The notes under the pieces are model-generated. The model did no database searches, was not told the DNA's origin, and saw only the letters and a program-made list of their open reading frames with translations. 61,029 bases of DNA from Candidatus Babeliales bacterium (GTDB lineage: Bacteria; Babelota; Babeliae; Babelales; RVW-14), in assembly GCA_019746485.1 (NCBI GenBank), contig JAIERW010000010.1, positions 1 to 61,029 of the forward strand. Direction: 5' to 3'. Position numbers and translations under genes: made by a program. This document shows, in pieces, positions 7,750 through 16,962 of the stretch. Positions within the stretch are counted from its first letter, which is position 1. Every line of letters starts with the position of its first letter.

Positions 7750-9255
7750 GTGGAAGAAACAAAAAAGAGTATCCAAAGGCCAATCGGCAACGGAAATGGC
7801 AAGGAATGCCCCATCCGCTTGAATCGCATTTTTGTCCTTGATACCAACGTTTTGTTGCATGATCCAAAGGCAATTTTTGCCTTCAAAGGAGTGGTCATTG
7901 GCATCCCGTTTGTGGTGCTTGAAGAACTCGACGGCTTCAAAAAAGAGATCGGAGAAAAAGGCCACAATGCCCGCGAAGTCATTAGAACACTCGACAACTT
8001 GCGTTCTCAAGGCAGCCTACTGGAAGGCGTTGAGCTTAAAAACGGCACCGAAGGGGCTATTTTACGCGTATTCCCTACACCTGAAAAAGTTGATTTTTCA
8101 CAAGCCCTTTCCAGCTTGAGCGAGCAAACCTTTAAAGACAATCTAATTATTCAAACGGTCCAGGATCTCAGCAACCAAAATTGCGAAGTAACCCTGGTTA
8201 CCAAAGATATCAACTCACGCGTTAAAGCAGATGTTTTGGGCCTTGATGCCGAAGATTATACTCGCGGCCAAATTACGTACGATAGCTACTACAAAGGCTG
8301 GATCGAAATGCTTTTGCCAGCAAAAGATTTAAAAGATATGACTACCAACAAAGTCTTAAGCCTTGTTTCCGGCAAAGATTTAAGCCCTAACGAATACATC
8401 ATTTTAGAAAGTGAAAATAATCCAGAAAACAACCGCCTCTTCCGCTATTTGGGCGGTAAACAATGCAAAGAAATAGCACCCATAACCATTTTGCACAGCT
8501 TTCAAGCTCGCAATATTCAGCAACTCATGGCGCTTGATCTACTCATGGACGACAACATTAAAATTGTCAGCCTGCTCGGGCCTGCAGGTACCGGTAAAAC
8601 ATTTCTTACGCTGCTTGCTGGTTTGTTTAAAGTTGCTTATGAAAAAGAGTATCGCAAACTCATGGTAGCACGACCTATTGTTGCTTTGGGCGCCGACGTT
8701 GGGTACCTGCCTGGCGACATTCAAGAAAAGCTTCATATGTGGATGCAACCAGTACACGACAATCTTGAATTTATTTCAAGTGAACTCATGCGCGGCAACG
8801 AAGAAGATTTGCAAATGGGACGAGAGCGAGAACGAGAACGAAAACCTCGCTGGCGCAAAGGTAAACATCACGAACGCGAGCGCGAGCAAAACCACCAACA
8901 AAAACGCTATCAAGACATGCACTTTGTTGAAAAACTGGTACAAAAAGGCATCTTGAGCCTTGAAGCCATTACGTATATGCGTGGGCGCTCTATTCCCTAC
9001 CAATATGTGTTTATCGATGAAGTACAAAATTTAACGCCGCATGAAGTTAAAACATTAGTCAGCCGCGCAGGACAAGGAACCAAAGTTATTTTGGCTGGCG
9101 ACCCATTTCAAATTGACTCGCCCTATTTAGATTTTACCAGCAACGGCCTGACCGTCACTACCGACAAACTTAAAGGCTCTAGCTTATTTGGTACGGCATT
9201 TTTAGAAAAGAGCGAACGCAGTGAATTGGCACAATTGGCTGCAGATGTTTTGTAA
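7750..9255 (+). CDS. PIN domain-PhoH family ATPase
   Basis: Two-domain protein of 501 residues. The N-terminal part is a PIN-like ribonuclease domain (VLDTNVLLHDP at about residues 26-36, then conserved acidic residues). The C-terminal part is a PhoH ATPase with Walker A GPAGTGKT, the VARPIVALGADVGYLPG segment and Walker B FIDEVQNL. PIN-PhoH proteins are linked to RNA cleavage and unwinding. The GTG at 7750 is chosen because AAAGGAG lies five bases upstream; an upstream TTG at 7666 has no ribosome site. A very charged insert (about residues 358-387, GRERERERKPRW and similar) interrupts the PhoH domain just after DNLEFISSEL. It looks like a low-complexity loop and could bind RNA. Confidence 0.88.
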   Translation: MEETKKSIQRPIGNGNGKECPIRLNRIFVLDTNVLLHDPKAIFAFKGVVIGIPFVVLEELDGFKKEIGEKGHNAREVIRTLDNLRSQGSLLEGVELKNGTEGAILRVFPTPEKVDFSQALSSLSEQTFKDNLIIQTVQDLSNQNCEVTLVTKDINSRVKADVLGLDAEDYTRGQITYDSYYKGWIEMLLPAKDLKDMTTNKVLSLVSGKDLSPNEYIILESENNPENNRLFRYLGGKQCKEIAPITILHSFQARNIQQLMALDLLMDDNIKIVSLLGPAGTGKTFLTLLAGLFKVAYEKEYRKLMVARPIVALGADVGYLPGDIQEKLHMWMQPVHDNLEFISSELMRGNEEDLQMGRERERERKPRWRKGKHHEREREQNHQQKRYQDMHFVEKLVQKGILSLEAITYMRGRSIPYQYVFIDEVQNLTPHEVKTLVSRAGQGTKVILAGDPFQIDSPYLDFTSNGLTVTTDKLKGSSLFGTAFLEKSERSELAQLAADVL

Positions 9256-9264
9256 CACGCACGC

Positions 9265-9948
9265 TCATAAATCATTAATATAATGCAAAAACTCTTGCAA
9301 CGTATCGTCTTTGGTTAACGCAGAATTGTCGATAACGGTGGCTCCCTCAGGAACTCTGAGCGGGGCCACTTCTCTTTGTGTATCACGCTGGTCGCGCACT
9401 TCAAGCTCTTCGCGAATTTTTTCTACATTCATGTCGCCATTTTTACGTTTTGCATCGCTCACCAAACGCTTGGCCCGCACATCCAACGAAGCGGTTAAGT
9501 AAAATTTATAGTCAGCATCAGGAAACACCACCGAACCACAATCGCGGCCATCAGCAACAATGTCATATTTTTTTCCAACACGACGTTGCAGCGGCAACAA
9601 GCGCTCACGTACCATTTTGTTGGCACTAATAATTGATGCCAGTTGATCAATATCGCTCTGATACAACTCTTCAGTCACCTTGCGACCATCAATCGTAATT
9701 TGTGGTTTACCATCATCATACGAATAATCAATACTCTCAATCATCGTCAAGTCATCTTCTTGCACAACACACGGGCCAATGCAGGTTACAATTTGGCTTA
9801 TTTGAACACCATATTTATTTTTTAATAAATAAGCAAATGCGCGGTACAGCAGGCCGGTATACAAATAATAGCACCCCAACCGGCTGGCCAAAGCTTGCGC
9901 GACCGAGCTTTTGCCGCTTGCTGCAGGGCCATCGATAGTAATAATCAT
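9265..9948 (-). CDS. cmk: Cytidylate kinase
   Basis: CMP/dCMP kinase of 227 residues, the same length as the E. coli enzyme. It phosphorylates CMP and dCMP with ATP for nucleotide supply. It has a P-loop at 7-14 (GPAASGKS), the YTGLLYRA segment that corresponds to DTGAMYRA, the GRDCGSVVFPDA motif, and the RDQRDTQRE...APL arginine cluster that binds CMP. The ATG has GGGAGTGAG upstream. It converges on the PIN-PhoH gene with only nine bases between them, and the gene for an exported protein lies 26 bases upstream on the same strand. Confidence 0.94.
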   Translation of the reverse strand: MIITIDGPAASGKSSVAQALASRLGCYYLYTGLLYRAFAYLLKNKYGVQISQIVTCIGPCVVQEDDLTMIESIDYSYDDGKPQITIDGRKVTEELYQSDIDQLASIISANKMVRERLLPLQRRVGKKYDIVADGRDCGSVVFPDADYKFYLTASLDVRAKRLVSDAKRKNGDMNVEKIREELEVRDQRDTQREVAPLRVPEGATVIDNSALTKDDTLQEFLHYINDL

Positions 9949-9974
9949 CTCACTCCCTTTTTTACAATCTTCTA

Positions 9975-10502
9975 TTACTTTTTTTTCGTTCTCTTAAAAA
10001 ACAGTTCAGCACGACTCAAAAGTTCCATGCGAACATGATCATCTGCTGCTTTTTCTTTTTCTTCTTCAATCTTTTTTGCGATGGCCTCATCGGTCAACTC
10101 TTCTTCTTCTTGCGCAGCCGGATCAATACCCAGCAAAGCAAGATAGATATACTCCAAGAAATAATCGCGTGCCGCTTCTGAGATGCCCACTGTGCTAGAC
10201 CTCCCCGGAGTACCAAGCCTACTCGGCGTACCAAATAACTTATTTGGACTAGCACAGCCCTCCCTTTCTTTATCGTTTGCGACGGCATATGCATCCAAAA
10301 TCATTTGCTCAGTTATAACATCGCCAGATTTAATTTTTTTAGCTTTACCATAGCGATCGGGTGCTTTTCTAAGATTCAGCTGCATAACTATCATCGCACA
10401 GCCTGCAGGAGCTTTGACTGAAAACTCAGCAGCAGGCATAACACGCGCAGGCGTTGCCAAAAACACCACTGCAGTCAAAAAAATAAATGTTTGTTTTTTC
10501 AT
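9975..10502 (-). CDS. Small exported protein, unknown function
   Basis: Protein of 175 residues, not recognised. It has a signal peptide (MKKQTFIFLTAVVFLATPA, cleavage near MPAA). The mature part contains the segment FGTPSRLGTPGRSSTVG and an acidic C-terminal helix rich in Glu and Lys. The open frame also allows an ATG at 10511, but GAGGA sits eight bases before the ATG at 10502, and that start gives a clean Lys-Lys n-region. It is encoded directly upstream of cmk and may share its transcript, though no functional link is evident. Confidence 0.7.
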   Translation of the reverse strand: MKKQTFIFLTAVVFLATPARVMPAAEFSVKAPAGCAMIVMQLNLRKAPDRYGKAKKIKSGDVITEQMILDAYAVANDKEREGCASPNKLFGTPSRLGTPGRSSTVGISEAARDYFLEYIYLALLGIDPAAQEEEELTDEAIAKKIEEEKEKAADDHVRMELLSRAELFFKRTKKK

Positions 10503-10575
10503 AAGGCGCATCCTCGCATTAGATTTTAGAAAATTTATTCCAGAAGTTTTTTCATGCTACGCGCTTTTTAAAAAA

Positions 10576-10604
10576 TGGCAATAATCAACTAAAACCGCTA
10601 TACT
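10576..10604 (+). promoter_or_regulatory. Candidate promoter for mutS
   Basis: TATACT at 10599-10604, preceded after 17 bases by the weak -35 TGGCAA (10576-10581). The mutS start lies 43 bases downstream. Confidence 0.35.
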
Positions 10605-10646
10605 ACCACTCCAAAAGCCTCGCAAAATTTTAACCTGTTAAGAACA

Positions 10647-13235
10647 ATGATTCAAGATAAAATTACCCCTTTAATGCAACAATATTTTGCCATTAAAAGA
10701 GAATATGACGACGCGCTTGTGTTTTTTCAAGTCGGTGATTTTTATGAACTCTTCTTTGATGATGCCGTTAAAGCCTCAGCATTCCTTGCCATTGCGTTGA
10801 CCAAGCGCGGCAAAAACCAAGGCAAAGATATTCCGTTGTGCGGCGTTCCGGTGCACGCACTGAATCATTATCTTAAAAAATTAATTGCAGGCGGCTTTAA
10901 AGTTGCCATTTGCGATCAACTCACTAAACCGCAGCCAGGCACCGTTGTGCAGCGCGGCGTTACGCAGGTTTTAACACCAGGCACACTCACTGATTCTTCA
11001 ATGCTTGATGAAAAATCTGCATCGTACTTAATGTCATTTTCCCCTGGCCAGCATGCCTGGGGCATGGTCTTTTCAGAACTGTTGACCGCACAACTTTTTG
11101 CTACCAGCATACCTGCCGGCGCATACAAAATGATTGAAGCCGAACTGATCAGATTTTTTCCCGACGAAGTTATTTTGTCGCAAGGCAACCGCATAAAACC
11201 ATTTAACGTTTATTTTAAAAAGCTTGGCTATTGCGCCAGCTTTGCTCCTTACCAGATTGAAGAAATCACTGACGATATTTACAGCCCACTGGCCGGATCT
11301 GGCTGGTTTGAACAGCAGTTTAATGCCAAAACACAGCAGCAACTGGCACAACAAAAAGAACTGGCGCATTCGCTTGACATTTTATACCGCTATCTCAACA
11401 AAAACCAAGCCGCTTCCCTTTCACAGTTTAAATCGATCAATTTTTACCAGCCAGATGATTACGTAATATTGGACCACGCAACACAAAAAAATTTAGAAAT
11501 TATAGAAAACAGCCAGGACGGCAGTCGCAAAAACTCACTCTTTGCCGTTATGGATCAGGCAAAAACGGCCATGGGCTCACGTACGCTTAAAAAATGGTTG
11601 CAACGCCCGCTGGTACAAAAAGATGCTATTGTACAGCGCCAAGAGGTTGTTATTAGTTTGATCAGCAACATTGGCACCATGCAAAAAACAGAAAACTTAT
11701 TGAGCCAACTGGCAGACCTTGAGCGCATTATTGGTCGCATTGCGCTACGCAAAGCATCGCTCCACGACTATCTTGCACTTAAAAATTCGCTGGGCATTAC
11801 CCCAGACATTAAAGATCTTTTAGCAACACTTGCCAATAGCAGTTTAGCACAAGCAATTGCTGAAAAAATTTATGACTTTTATGATTTAGTCCAACTGCTT
11901 GCACAAAGCCTAAACGAAGACACCAGCAGCACATACGCAATAAAAAAAGGCTTTGACCACCAACTCGACCACTTTCGTAATTTAATTGAAAACGGCCAAC
12001 AAGAAATTCTTAAACTTGAGCGACAAGAAATTGAACGTACCGGTATTGGCAGCTTAAAAATTCGCTACAACAACATAACCGGCTATTATCTTGAAATTAC
12101 CAACCCAAATTTGGCACAAGTACCAGCCGACTATATTTATCAGCAAAAGCTGGTCAACCGCGTTCGCTTTACCACGCCAGAGCTTCAAAATTTAGAACGC
12201 GACATTAACACCGCACAAAGCGAAATTGATGTTGTTCAAGCCGATGTATACCAACGTATTAAAAACGAAGTTGAAAAATATTTAACACAACTGCGCCACA
12301 CCGCCCAAGCACTTGCTTATTTGGACAGCCTGTTTGGCTTGGCCGAGTGCGCGTACCACAATCATTATGTTGTACCGCAGTTTAACGACCACCATAACAT
12401 TATTATTAACGGCGGCAGACACCCGGTGGTTGAAACCACCCGTGAAGGTACTTTTGTAAAAAATAACACGGTACTCAACAACGAACAATCGTTATTAATC
12501 ATCACCGGCCCCAACATGGGCGGTAAATCTACCTACCTGCGCCAAGTCGCCCTGATCTGCATTATGGCACAATGCGGCAGCCTAGTACCGGCCGACAATG
12601 CAAGTTTACCAATGCTCGATCGCATTTTTACGCGCATTGGTTCTGGCGACAATGTAGCCGAAGGTAAAAGTACGTTTCTTGTTGAAATGGAAGAGACGGC
12701 AACTATCTGCACACAAGCAACCAAAAACAGCTTGGTAATTTTAGATGAAGTTGGTCGCGGTACCAGCACCTTTGACGGCATTGCACTGGCGCAAGCCATT
12801 ATTGAACATTTGGTACAAAACGTTGGCGCCAAATGTTTATTTGCAACGCATTACCACGAGCTCACGGCCTTAAGCACACAGTTTCCTACAATAAAAAATT
12901 ATAGCATGCAGTGTAAAAAAATTGGTTCACGCTTACATTTTTTACACACCATTGAACCGGGCATTGCACACAGCAGCTTTGGTTTAGATGTTGCACAACT
13001 TGCACGCTTACCACAATCAATTATTGAACGCGCAGGAAAAATTCAACAAGATTTACGCATGCATACTACCGGCACCACACAGCTACTTACACAAGAACCA
13101 TGCGCGTGCCAACACCCACCACAAACACCACACGCCACAGAAAATTTGCTCAACAAAATAAAAACAATTAACATGAACGAACTCACGCCAAAACAAGCGT
13201 TTGATTTGTTGTGGGATTTAACAAATAACGCATAA
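10647..13235 (+). CDS. mutS: DNA mismatch repair protein MutS
   Basis: Full-length MutS of 862 residues, which recognises mismatches and small loops in new DNA. The mismatch-reading Phe-x-Glu motif is FYE at residues 32-34. The connector, lever and clamp regions follow. The ATPase has Walker A GPNMGGKST near residue 621, the Walker B region LVILDEVGRGTSTFDG and the ATHYHEL segment. A short C-terminal helical region ends the protein. The ATG at 10647 is preceded only by a weak TTAAGAA. No mutL lies in the window. The gene is flanked by two short exported-protein genes and has its own apparent promoter, so it is probably transcribed alone. Confidence 0.97.
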   Translation: MIQDKITPLMQQYFAIKREYDDALVFFQVGDFYELFFDDAVKASAFLAIALTKRGKNQGKDIPLCGVPVHALNHYLKKLIAGGFKVAICDQLTKPQPGTVVQRGVTQVLTPGTLTDSSMLDEKSASYLMSFSPGQHAWGMVFSELLTAQLFATSIPAGAYKMIEAELIRFFPDEVILSQGNRIKPFNVYFKKLGYCASFAPYQIEEITDDIYSPLAGSGWFEQQFNAKTQQQLAQQKELAHSLDILYRYLNKNQAASLSQFKSINFYQPDDYVILDHATQKNLEIIENSQDGSRKNSLFAVMDQAKTAMGSRTLKKWLQRPLVQKDAIVQRQEVVISLISNIGTMQKTENLLSQLADLERIIGRIALRKASLHDYLALKNSLGITPDIKDLLATLANSSLAQAIAEKIYDFYDLVQLLAQSLNEDTSSTYAIKKGFDHQLDHFRNLIENGQQEILKLERQEIERTGIGSLKIRYNNITGYYLEITNPNLAQVPADYIYQQKLVNRVRFTTPELQNLERDINTAQSEIDVVQADVYQRIKNEVEKYLTQLRHTAQALAYLDSLFGLAECAYHNHYVVPQFNDHHNIIINGGRHPVVETTREGTFVKNNTVLNNEQSLLIITGPNMGGKSTYLRQVALICIMAQCGSLVPADNASLPMLDRIFTRIGSGDNVAEGKSTFLVEMEETATICTQATKNSLVILDEVGRGTSTFDGIALAQAIIEHLVQNVGAKCLFATHYHELTALSTQFPTIKNYSMQCKKIGSRLHFLHTIEPGIAHSSFGLDVAQLARLPQSIIERAGKIQQDLRMHTTGTTQLLTQEPCACQHPPQTPHATENLLNKIKTINMNELTPKQAFDLLWDLTNNA

Positions 13236-13453
13236 GCCGTTCATCAGAAATTTTCTACAAGAAAATAAATCAAATAAAATATTATTGCTTAGAAACTGCC
13301 GCACTATAAATATATTTGATTTTTAAAAATATTATGGTACGATCATCCCGCTTAGTAAACGTTATTTTGATTTTGGGTGGGTCGGTTCCTAAGCCAAAAT
13401 CAGATAAAAAAACAGAGTAGCGCGCAACTATGTTCTAAGCATCATTGTTAGTT

Positions 13454-13479
13454 TGACAGTATTTTGTTTTATTATAGTT
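13454..13479 (+). promoter_or_regulatory. Possible promoter with short spacer
   Basis: A consensus TTGACA at 13454-13459 is followed by TATAGT at 13474-13479, but the spacer is only 14 bases. It lies 23 bases before the start of a strongly ribosome-bound small gene. The short spacing keeps confidence low. Confidence 0.3.
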
Positions 13480-13501
13480 TTTTTTATTAGGGGGTCTCCT
13501 C

Positions 13502-13969
13502 ATGAAAAAGTTAGCTCTTACACTCGTTCTTTCTCTTGGTTTGGTTAATGCTACTTTTGCAGCAGCACCAGCTGAACAAGCACCAGAAGCAACCAACAAT
13601 AATCAAGTTATTGCTTGGATGAAGGCAAATCCTAAAAAAGCAACCGTGCTTATTGCAAGCATTATTGTTGCAGGATCTGCAGCAGGTGTTTACCTTGCTA
13701 AAGATACAGAATTCATGAAACCTAAGCTTGAAAAAGTAAAAGAAAAATATGAATCTGCAAAAAAATCTGCAACAGAAAAGAGAGATGCAAGCTGGACATC
13801 AATTAAAGCACATCCATATATCACCGGCGCAGTAGTTACTTCAATTGTAGCTGTTGCTGGTTTGGCTGCTTATGACCTTACCCGTGATGCAGACAAGTCA
13901 CAACTTAAGAAACTTGCAAAAAGCATCAGAAAAGCTTTGTGCAAAGAAGAAACTGAAGTTGTTGCTTAG
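13502..13969 (+). CDS. Small exported two-helix membrane protein, unknown function
   Basis: Protein of 155 residues without a recognised family. It has a signal peptide (MKKLALTLVLSLGLVNATFA), then two similar units, each with a basic or aromatic lead-in and a membrane segment: NPKKATVLIASIIVAGSAAG and HPYITGAVVTSIVAVAGLAA. A Lys/Glu-rich amphipathic helix lies between them. The units look like an internal duplication (WMKANPKKA and WTSIKAHPYI both precede a membrane helix). The ribosome site is strong (AGGGGG) and there is a strong terminator, so it is probably a highly expressed monocistronic envelope protein. The 266-base gap before it holds no other gene. Confidence 0.72.
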   Translation: MKKLALTLVLSLGLVNATFAAAPAEQAPEATNNNQVIAWMKANPKKATVLIASIIVAGSAAGVYLAKDTEFMKPKLEKVKEKYESAKKSATEKRDASWTSIKAHPYITGAVVTSIVAVAGLAAYDLTRDADKSQLKKLAKSIRKALCKEETEVVA

Positions 13970-13991
13970 TTAAATACAAAGCACGAATTTC

Positions 13992-14028
13992 AAAAAAGGG
14001 ATCAATCTGCGCGGTTGATCCCTTTTTT
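13992..14028. terminator. Bidirectional terminator between exported protein gene and nth
   Basis: 14-bp perfect stem AAAAAAGGGATCAA / TTGATCCCTTTTTT with a 9-base loop between convergent genes. Confidence 0.88.
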
Positions 14029-14051
14029 ATTTGTTCATAAACAAACTACTA

Positions 14052-14714
14052 TCATCGGCTACGCGTAACTCCCACGCGCTTACACTCAGATTTTATGGCA
14101 CACTGGCTGCACTTTGGGCTCAGCGGCACACAAATATTTTGTCCCCACATTACCAACAATTTGTTCCACACGGTCCAATACCGTTGCGGCAATTTTTTCT
14201 GTAACGTCTGCTCAGTCTGCTCAACCGTTTTGGTAGCAATTAGCCCCAATCGGTTTGAAATACGGTGGACGTGCGTGTCCACACAAATGGCAGGCTTGTC
14301 AAACGCAAGACCCAAAACCAAGTTGGCCGTTTTCAGACCAACCCCTTTAATTGAAATCAATTCTTCAAACGTATCGGGCACTCTGCCTTCAAACCTATCA
14401 AGTAATGCCTGACTTACTTCTTGCAAAATACGTGCTTTATTTTTATAAAAACCAGTCTTAAAAACAATTTTTTCTAAACGAGCTCGGTCCATGGCACACA
14501 ACACTTGTGGCGTTGTGGCAACAGCAAACAGCGCTCTGCACACATGCACCGTAGTAGTGTCTTTGGCGCGCAGGCTTAGCAAGCACGCAATTAAAATAAG
14601 AAAGGGATCTTTGCCATATTCATTAGTCAAAATATCGATTAATGGCAACGTCATGGAGCTGGTAGCTTTTTTCAAAATTTTTATAATTTTTATAATTTTT
14701 TCATGATTCGTCAT
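14052..14714 (-). CDS. nth: Endonuclease III
   Basis: DNA glycosylase/AP lyase of 220 residues that removes oxidised pyrimidines in base-excision repair. It has the helix-hairpin-helix segment [14 protein letters not shown] with the catalytic Lys, the catalytic Asp in [14 protein letters not shown], and a C-terminal iron-sulphur site with the family spacing C-x6-C-x2-C-x5-C (from ICVPLSPKC to SEC). The ATG at 14714 is preferred over an upstream in-frame TTG; a GGGG stretch lies upstream. It is slightly longer at the N-terminus than the E. coli enzyme, with a Lys/Ile-rich leader. It is convergent with the small exported protein gene and divergent from the Xer recombinase. Confidence 0.94.
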   Translation of the reverse strand: MTNHEKIIKIIKILKKATSSMTLPLIDILTNEYGKDPFLILIACLLSLRAKDTTTVHVCRALFAVATTPQVLCAMDRARLEKIVFKTGFYKNKARILQEVSQALLDRFEGRVPDTFEELISIKGVGLKTANLVLGLAFDKPAICVDTHVHRISNRLGLIATKTVEQTEQTLQKKLPQRYWTVWNKLLVMWGQNICVPLSPKCSQCAIKSECKRVGVTRSR

Positions 14715-14866
14715 TATCAAAAAACCCCAATCGCACTAAACGCGAGAAAACTGTTAACGAATATACTTTTTTTCCATATACTTGTCTGCTACACGCCGGC
14801 CTAGTTTATCATGACGGATGCTTGTCTGTATATCCGGGCCATTCAAAAAACCATAGGAGTACGTAC

Positions 14867-15802
14867 TTGGAACTTTCAACGTTTAAAGAAAAAATGAGTG
14901 ACTTTATCACCTTTCTTGATGTAGAAAAAAATGTCTCAGAAAATACCTTACGTGCCTATGAATCTGATTTGCAACAACTTGCAAACTTTTGGGAAACAAT
15001 TTCTAGCAAAGAAAAGAATGTGCCGCACAGTTTTGACAAAATAATGCAACGCTATGCGCTCGCACTTTTTTATAAAAAGATTAGCAAAACATCGCTTGCA
15101 CGCAAACTTTCGAGCATGCGCTCATTTATTGCGTATCTTAAAACACAAGGGGTCCCCGTTACCTTTACCTTCAAATCACCCCGCCTAGACAAAAAACTGC
15201 CAACCACCCTCTCTGTTGACGAAATTTTTTACCTACTCGATTCAGTTGATATCAAAGAACTGCCAACTAAATATCCCTATCGAGACAAAGCAATTTTTGA
15301 GCTCATTTATGCAACAGGCGTGCGCTGCTCAGAACTCATTAATATCAAGCTTCTCGATATCAACCACCACGAACAAACAATCAGAATTATGGGCAAGGGC
15401 CGACGCGAGCGCATGGTCCTTTTTGGCAATAAAGCTCAACAAGCAGTTCAACAGTATATCGAAGAAGAGCGCCCTGCCATGCTGCACAACCAAAAGCATG
15501 ACTTTTTATTGGTAAACTGCAAAGGCACACCCATCACCTCACGCTCAGTGCAACGCATTTTTGAAATGTTTAGAAAGTTCCTTAAAATAGACCGCAAGCT
15601 TACCCCGCACAAAATACGCCATTCATTTGCAACACACTTGCTCAACGAAGGGGTTAATTTACGCGTTATTCAAGAATTGCTGGGGCACAAAACGATTGCA
15701 ACAACAGAAATTTATACACACGTCAGCAATCAAAAACTCGCACAATTGTGCGATGAAAAGCACCCGCTCAATGAACTTGATCATTTGGTTCACGAAGAAT
15801 AA
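14867..15802 (+). CDS. Tyrosine recombinase XerC/XerD family
   Basis: Site-specific recombinase of 311 residues, the size of XerC/XerD, which resolve chromosome dimers at dif with FtsK. The N-terminal SAM-like core-binding domain ([15 protein letters not shown]) is followed by the catalytic domain with Arg (ATGVRCSEL), Lys (MGKGRRER), His-x-x-Arg ([12 protein letters not shown]), His (LLGHKTI) and the nucleophile Tyr (TEIYTHV). I choose the TTG at 14867 because AGGAGT precedes it by six bases; the longest frame begins at 14822. Whether it is XerC or XerD cannot be told from this copy alone. The exported PP2C gene follows after 17 bases and may be co-transcribed. Confidence 0.92.
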   Translation: MELSTFKEKMSDFITFLDVEKNVSENTLRAYESDLQQLANFWETISSKEKNVPHSFDKIMQRYALALFYKKISKTSLARKLSSMRSFIAYLKTQGVPVTFTFKSPRLDKKLPTTLSVDEIFYLLDSVDIKELPTKYPYRDKAIFELIYATGVRCSELINIKLLDINHHEQTIRIMGKGRRERMVLFGNKAQQAVQQYIEEERPAMLHNQKHDFLLVNCKGTPITSRSVQRIFEMFRKFLKIDRKLTPHKIRHSFATHLLNEGVNLRVIQELLGHKTIATTEIYTHVSNQKLAQLCDEKHPLNELDHLVHEE

Positions 15803-15819
15803 TAAAGCAAAGGATTTCC

Positions 15820-16947
15820 ATGAAAAAAACATTATTCGTTTTTTCACTTTTTCTCGTTACCAGCAGCACACCACTACTTTCAGCCGCCAGCTCATCAAGC
15901 TCAGCACCGGGAACATCAGACCCAGCATCAGCAAAACAACGAGTACACAAGCGACTAGAGCGATCAGCAAGCGCTCTTCCAACAAGTCCAAAACAACTCC
16001 CTCGCATTGAACGGTCACACTCAGCGCTCCCAAGTCTACCAACGCAACTGAATCCAATCGCTGCTACAGCAGCAAGACAAGGCGCACGCAAAACAATGGA
16101 AGACACGTTTTACAACAACAACAAGAAAAAATTTTGGGGAGTTTACGATGGCCATGGCTCTCACCTTGCCGCACTCTCCGCTCAAAATAACCTCCACCTC
16201 AATATTTTTTCTTGTGAAAAAACACTCAGCACAAAGCAAGCTCTTAAGCAAGGCTTTCTTAATACTCACGCAGAATTAAAATCGAGTGCTATTCTGTATG
16301 GCACCACAGCAACCGTTGCTTTAGTTCGATCAGGAAAACTTTATGTTGCCAACGTGGGCGACTCTCGAGCAGTTTTATGCGCACAAGGCACAGCATACCA
16401 AGTATCAGTTGATCACAAGCCAGATGCCGAAGAAGAAAAAGCCCGCATTGAATCATGTGACGGATACTTAGAAACTCGTATATCAAGAAGTGATTTTCCA
16501 TTTCTTCAAAATATTGACGAAATAATCAGCCACAAAGTACAAACGGTGTATATGCGTAAAAACATGTACAACGGTTTAGCAGTTAGTCGCGCTCTTGGCG
16601 ATACCGACTTAGAAACAATAGTTTCTGCAAAACCATACATTCACGAACAAGAACTTAACGGCTCTGAAGATTTTTTAATTATCGCCAGCGACGGCCTGTG
16701 GGACGTTATGAGCAACCAAGCAGCCGTCGATTTGGTAAAGGAATGGCTGAGCAAAGAATGCCACCCCATCACGTGCGCAACATTTTTAGTTGATAAAGCT
16801 ATTACGCTCTGGAACCACGATAATGTTACTGCAACCATTGTCATATTAAATCCCGCAATAATCAGTAAATGGACTCTTGCCGGTGGCGAAACAACCGAAG
16901 ACGACGGTTATTCAACTGAAGAGCTTGAGTCAAGTCTTTCTGAATAA
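15820..16947 (+). CDS. Exported PP2C-type serine/threonine phosphatase
   Basis: Protein of 375 residues with a signal peptide (MKKTLFVFSLFLVTSS, cleavage near LLSA) and a complete PPM/PP2C domain: RKTMED (90-95), YDGHG (109-113), GTTATVAL, GDSRA (180-184), SRALGD (256-261), ASDGLWD (289-295) and DNVT (334-337). The Asp residues would bind two Mn or Mg ions. The motifs follow the eukaryotic pattern (RKTMED, DGHG, SRALGD) more closely than that of bacterial SpoIIE or Stp-type enzymes. Between signal and domain is a Ser/Pro-rich spacer with the repeat ERSASALPTSP / ERSHSALPSLP. Export of an intact eukaryote-like phosphatase suggests it acts on host or envelope phosphoproteins; this is inference. 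AAAGGA precedes the ATG. Confidence 0.9.
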   Translation: MKKTLFVFSLFLVTSSTPLLSAASSSSSAPGTSDPASAKQRVHKRLERSASALPTSPKQLPRIERSHSALPSLPTQLNPIAATAARQGARKTMEDTFYNNNKKKFWGVYDGHGSHLAALSAQNNLHLNIFSCEKTLSTKQALKQGFLNTHAELKSSAILYGTTATVALVRSGKLYVANVGDSRAVLCAQGTAYQVSVDHKPDAEEEKARIESCDGYLETRISRSDFPFLQNIDEIISHKVQTVYMRKNMYNGLAVSRALGDTDLETIVSAKPYIHEQELNGSEDFLIIASDGLWDVMSNQAAVDLVKEWLSKECHPITCATFLVDKAITLWNHDNVTATIVILNPAIISKWTLAGGETTEDDGYSTEELESSLSE

Positions 16948-16962
16948 CACTGAAGATAAAAA

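Noticed and set aside
14680..14706. Repeated TTTTTATAA words at the nth start as a possible origin or regulatory array
   Set aside because: They encode the Lys/Ile-rich start of endonuclease III and are short; no DnaA boxes are nearby.
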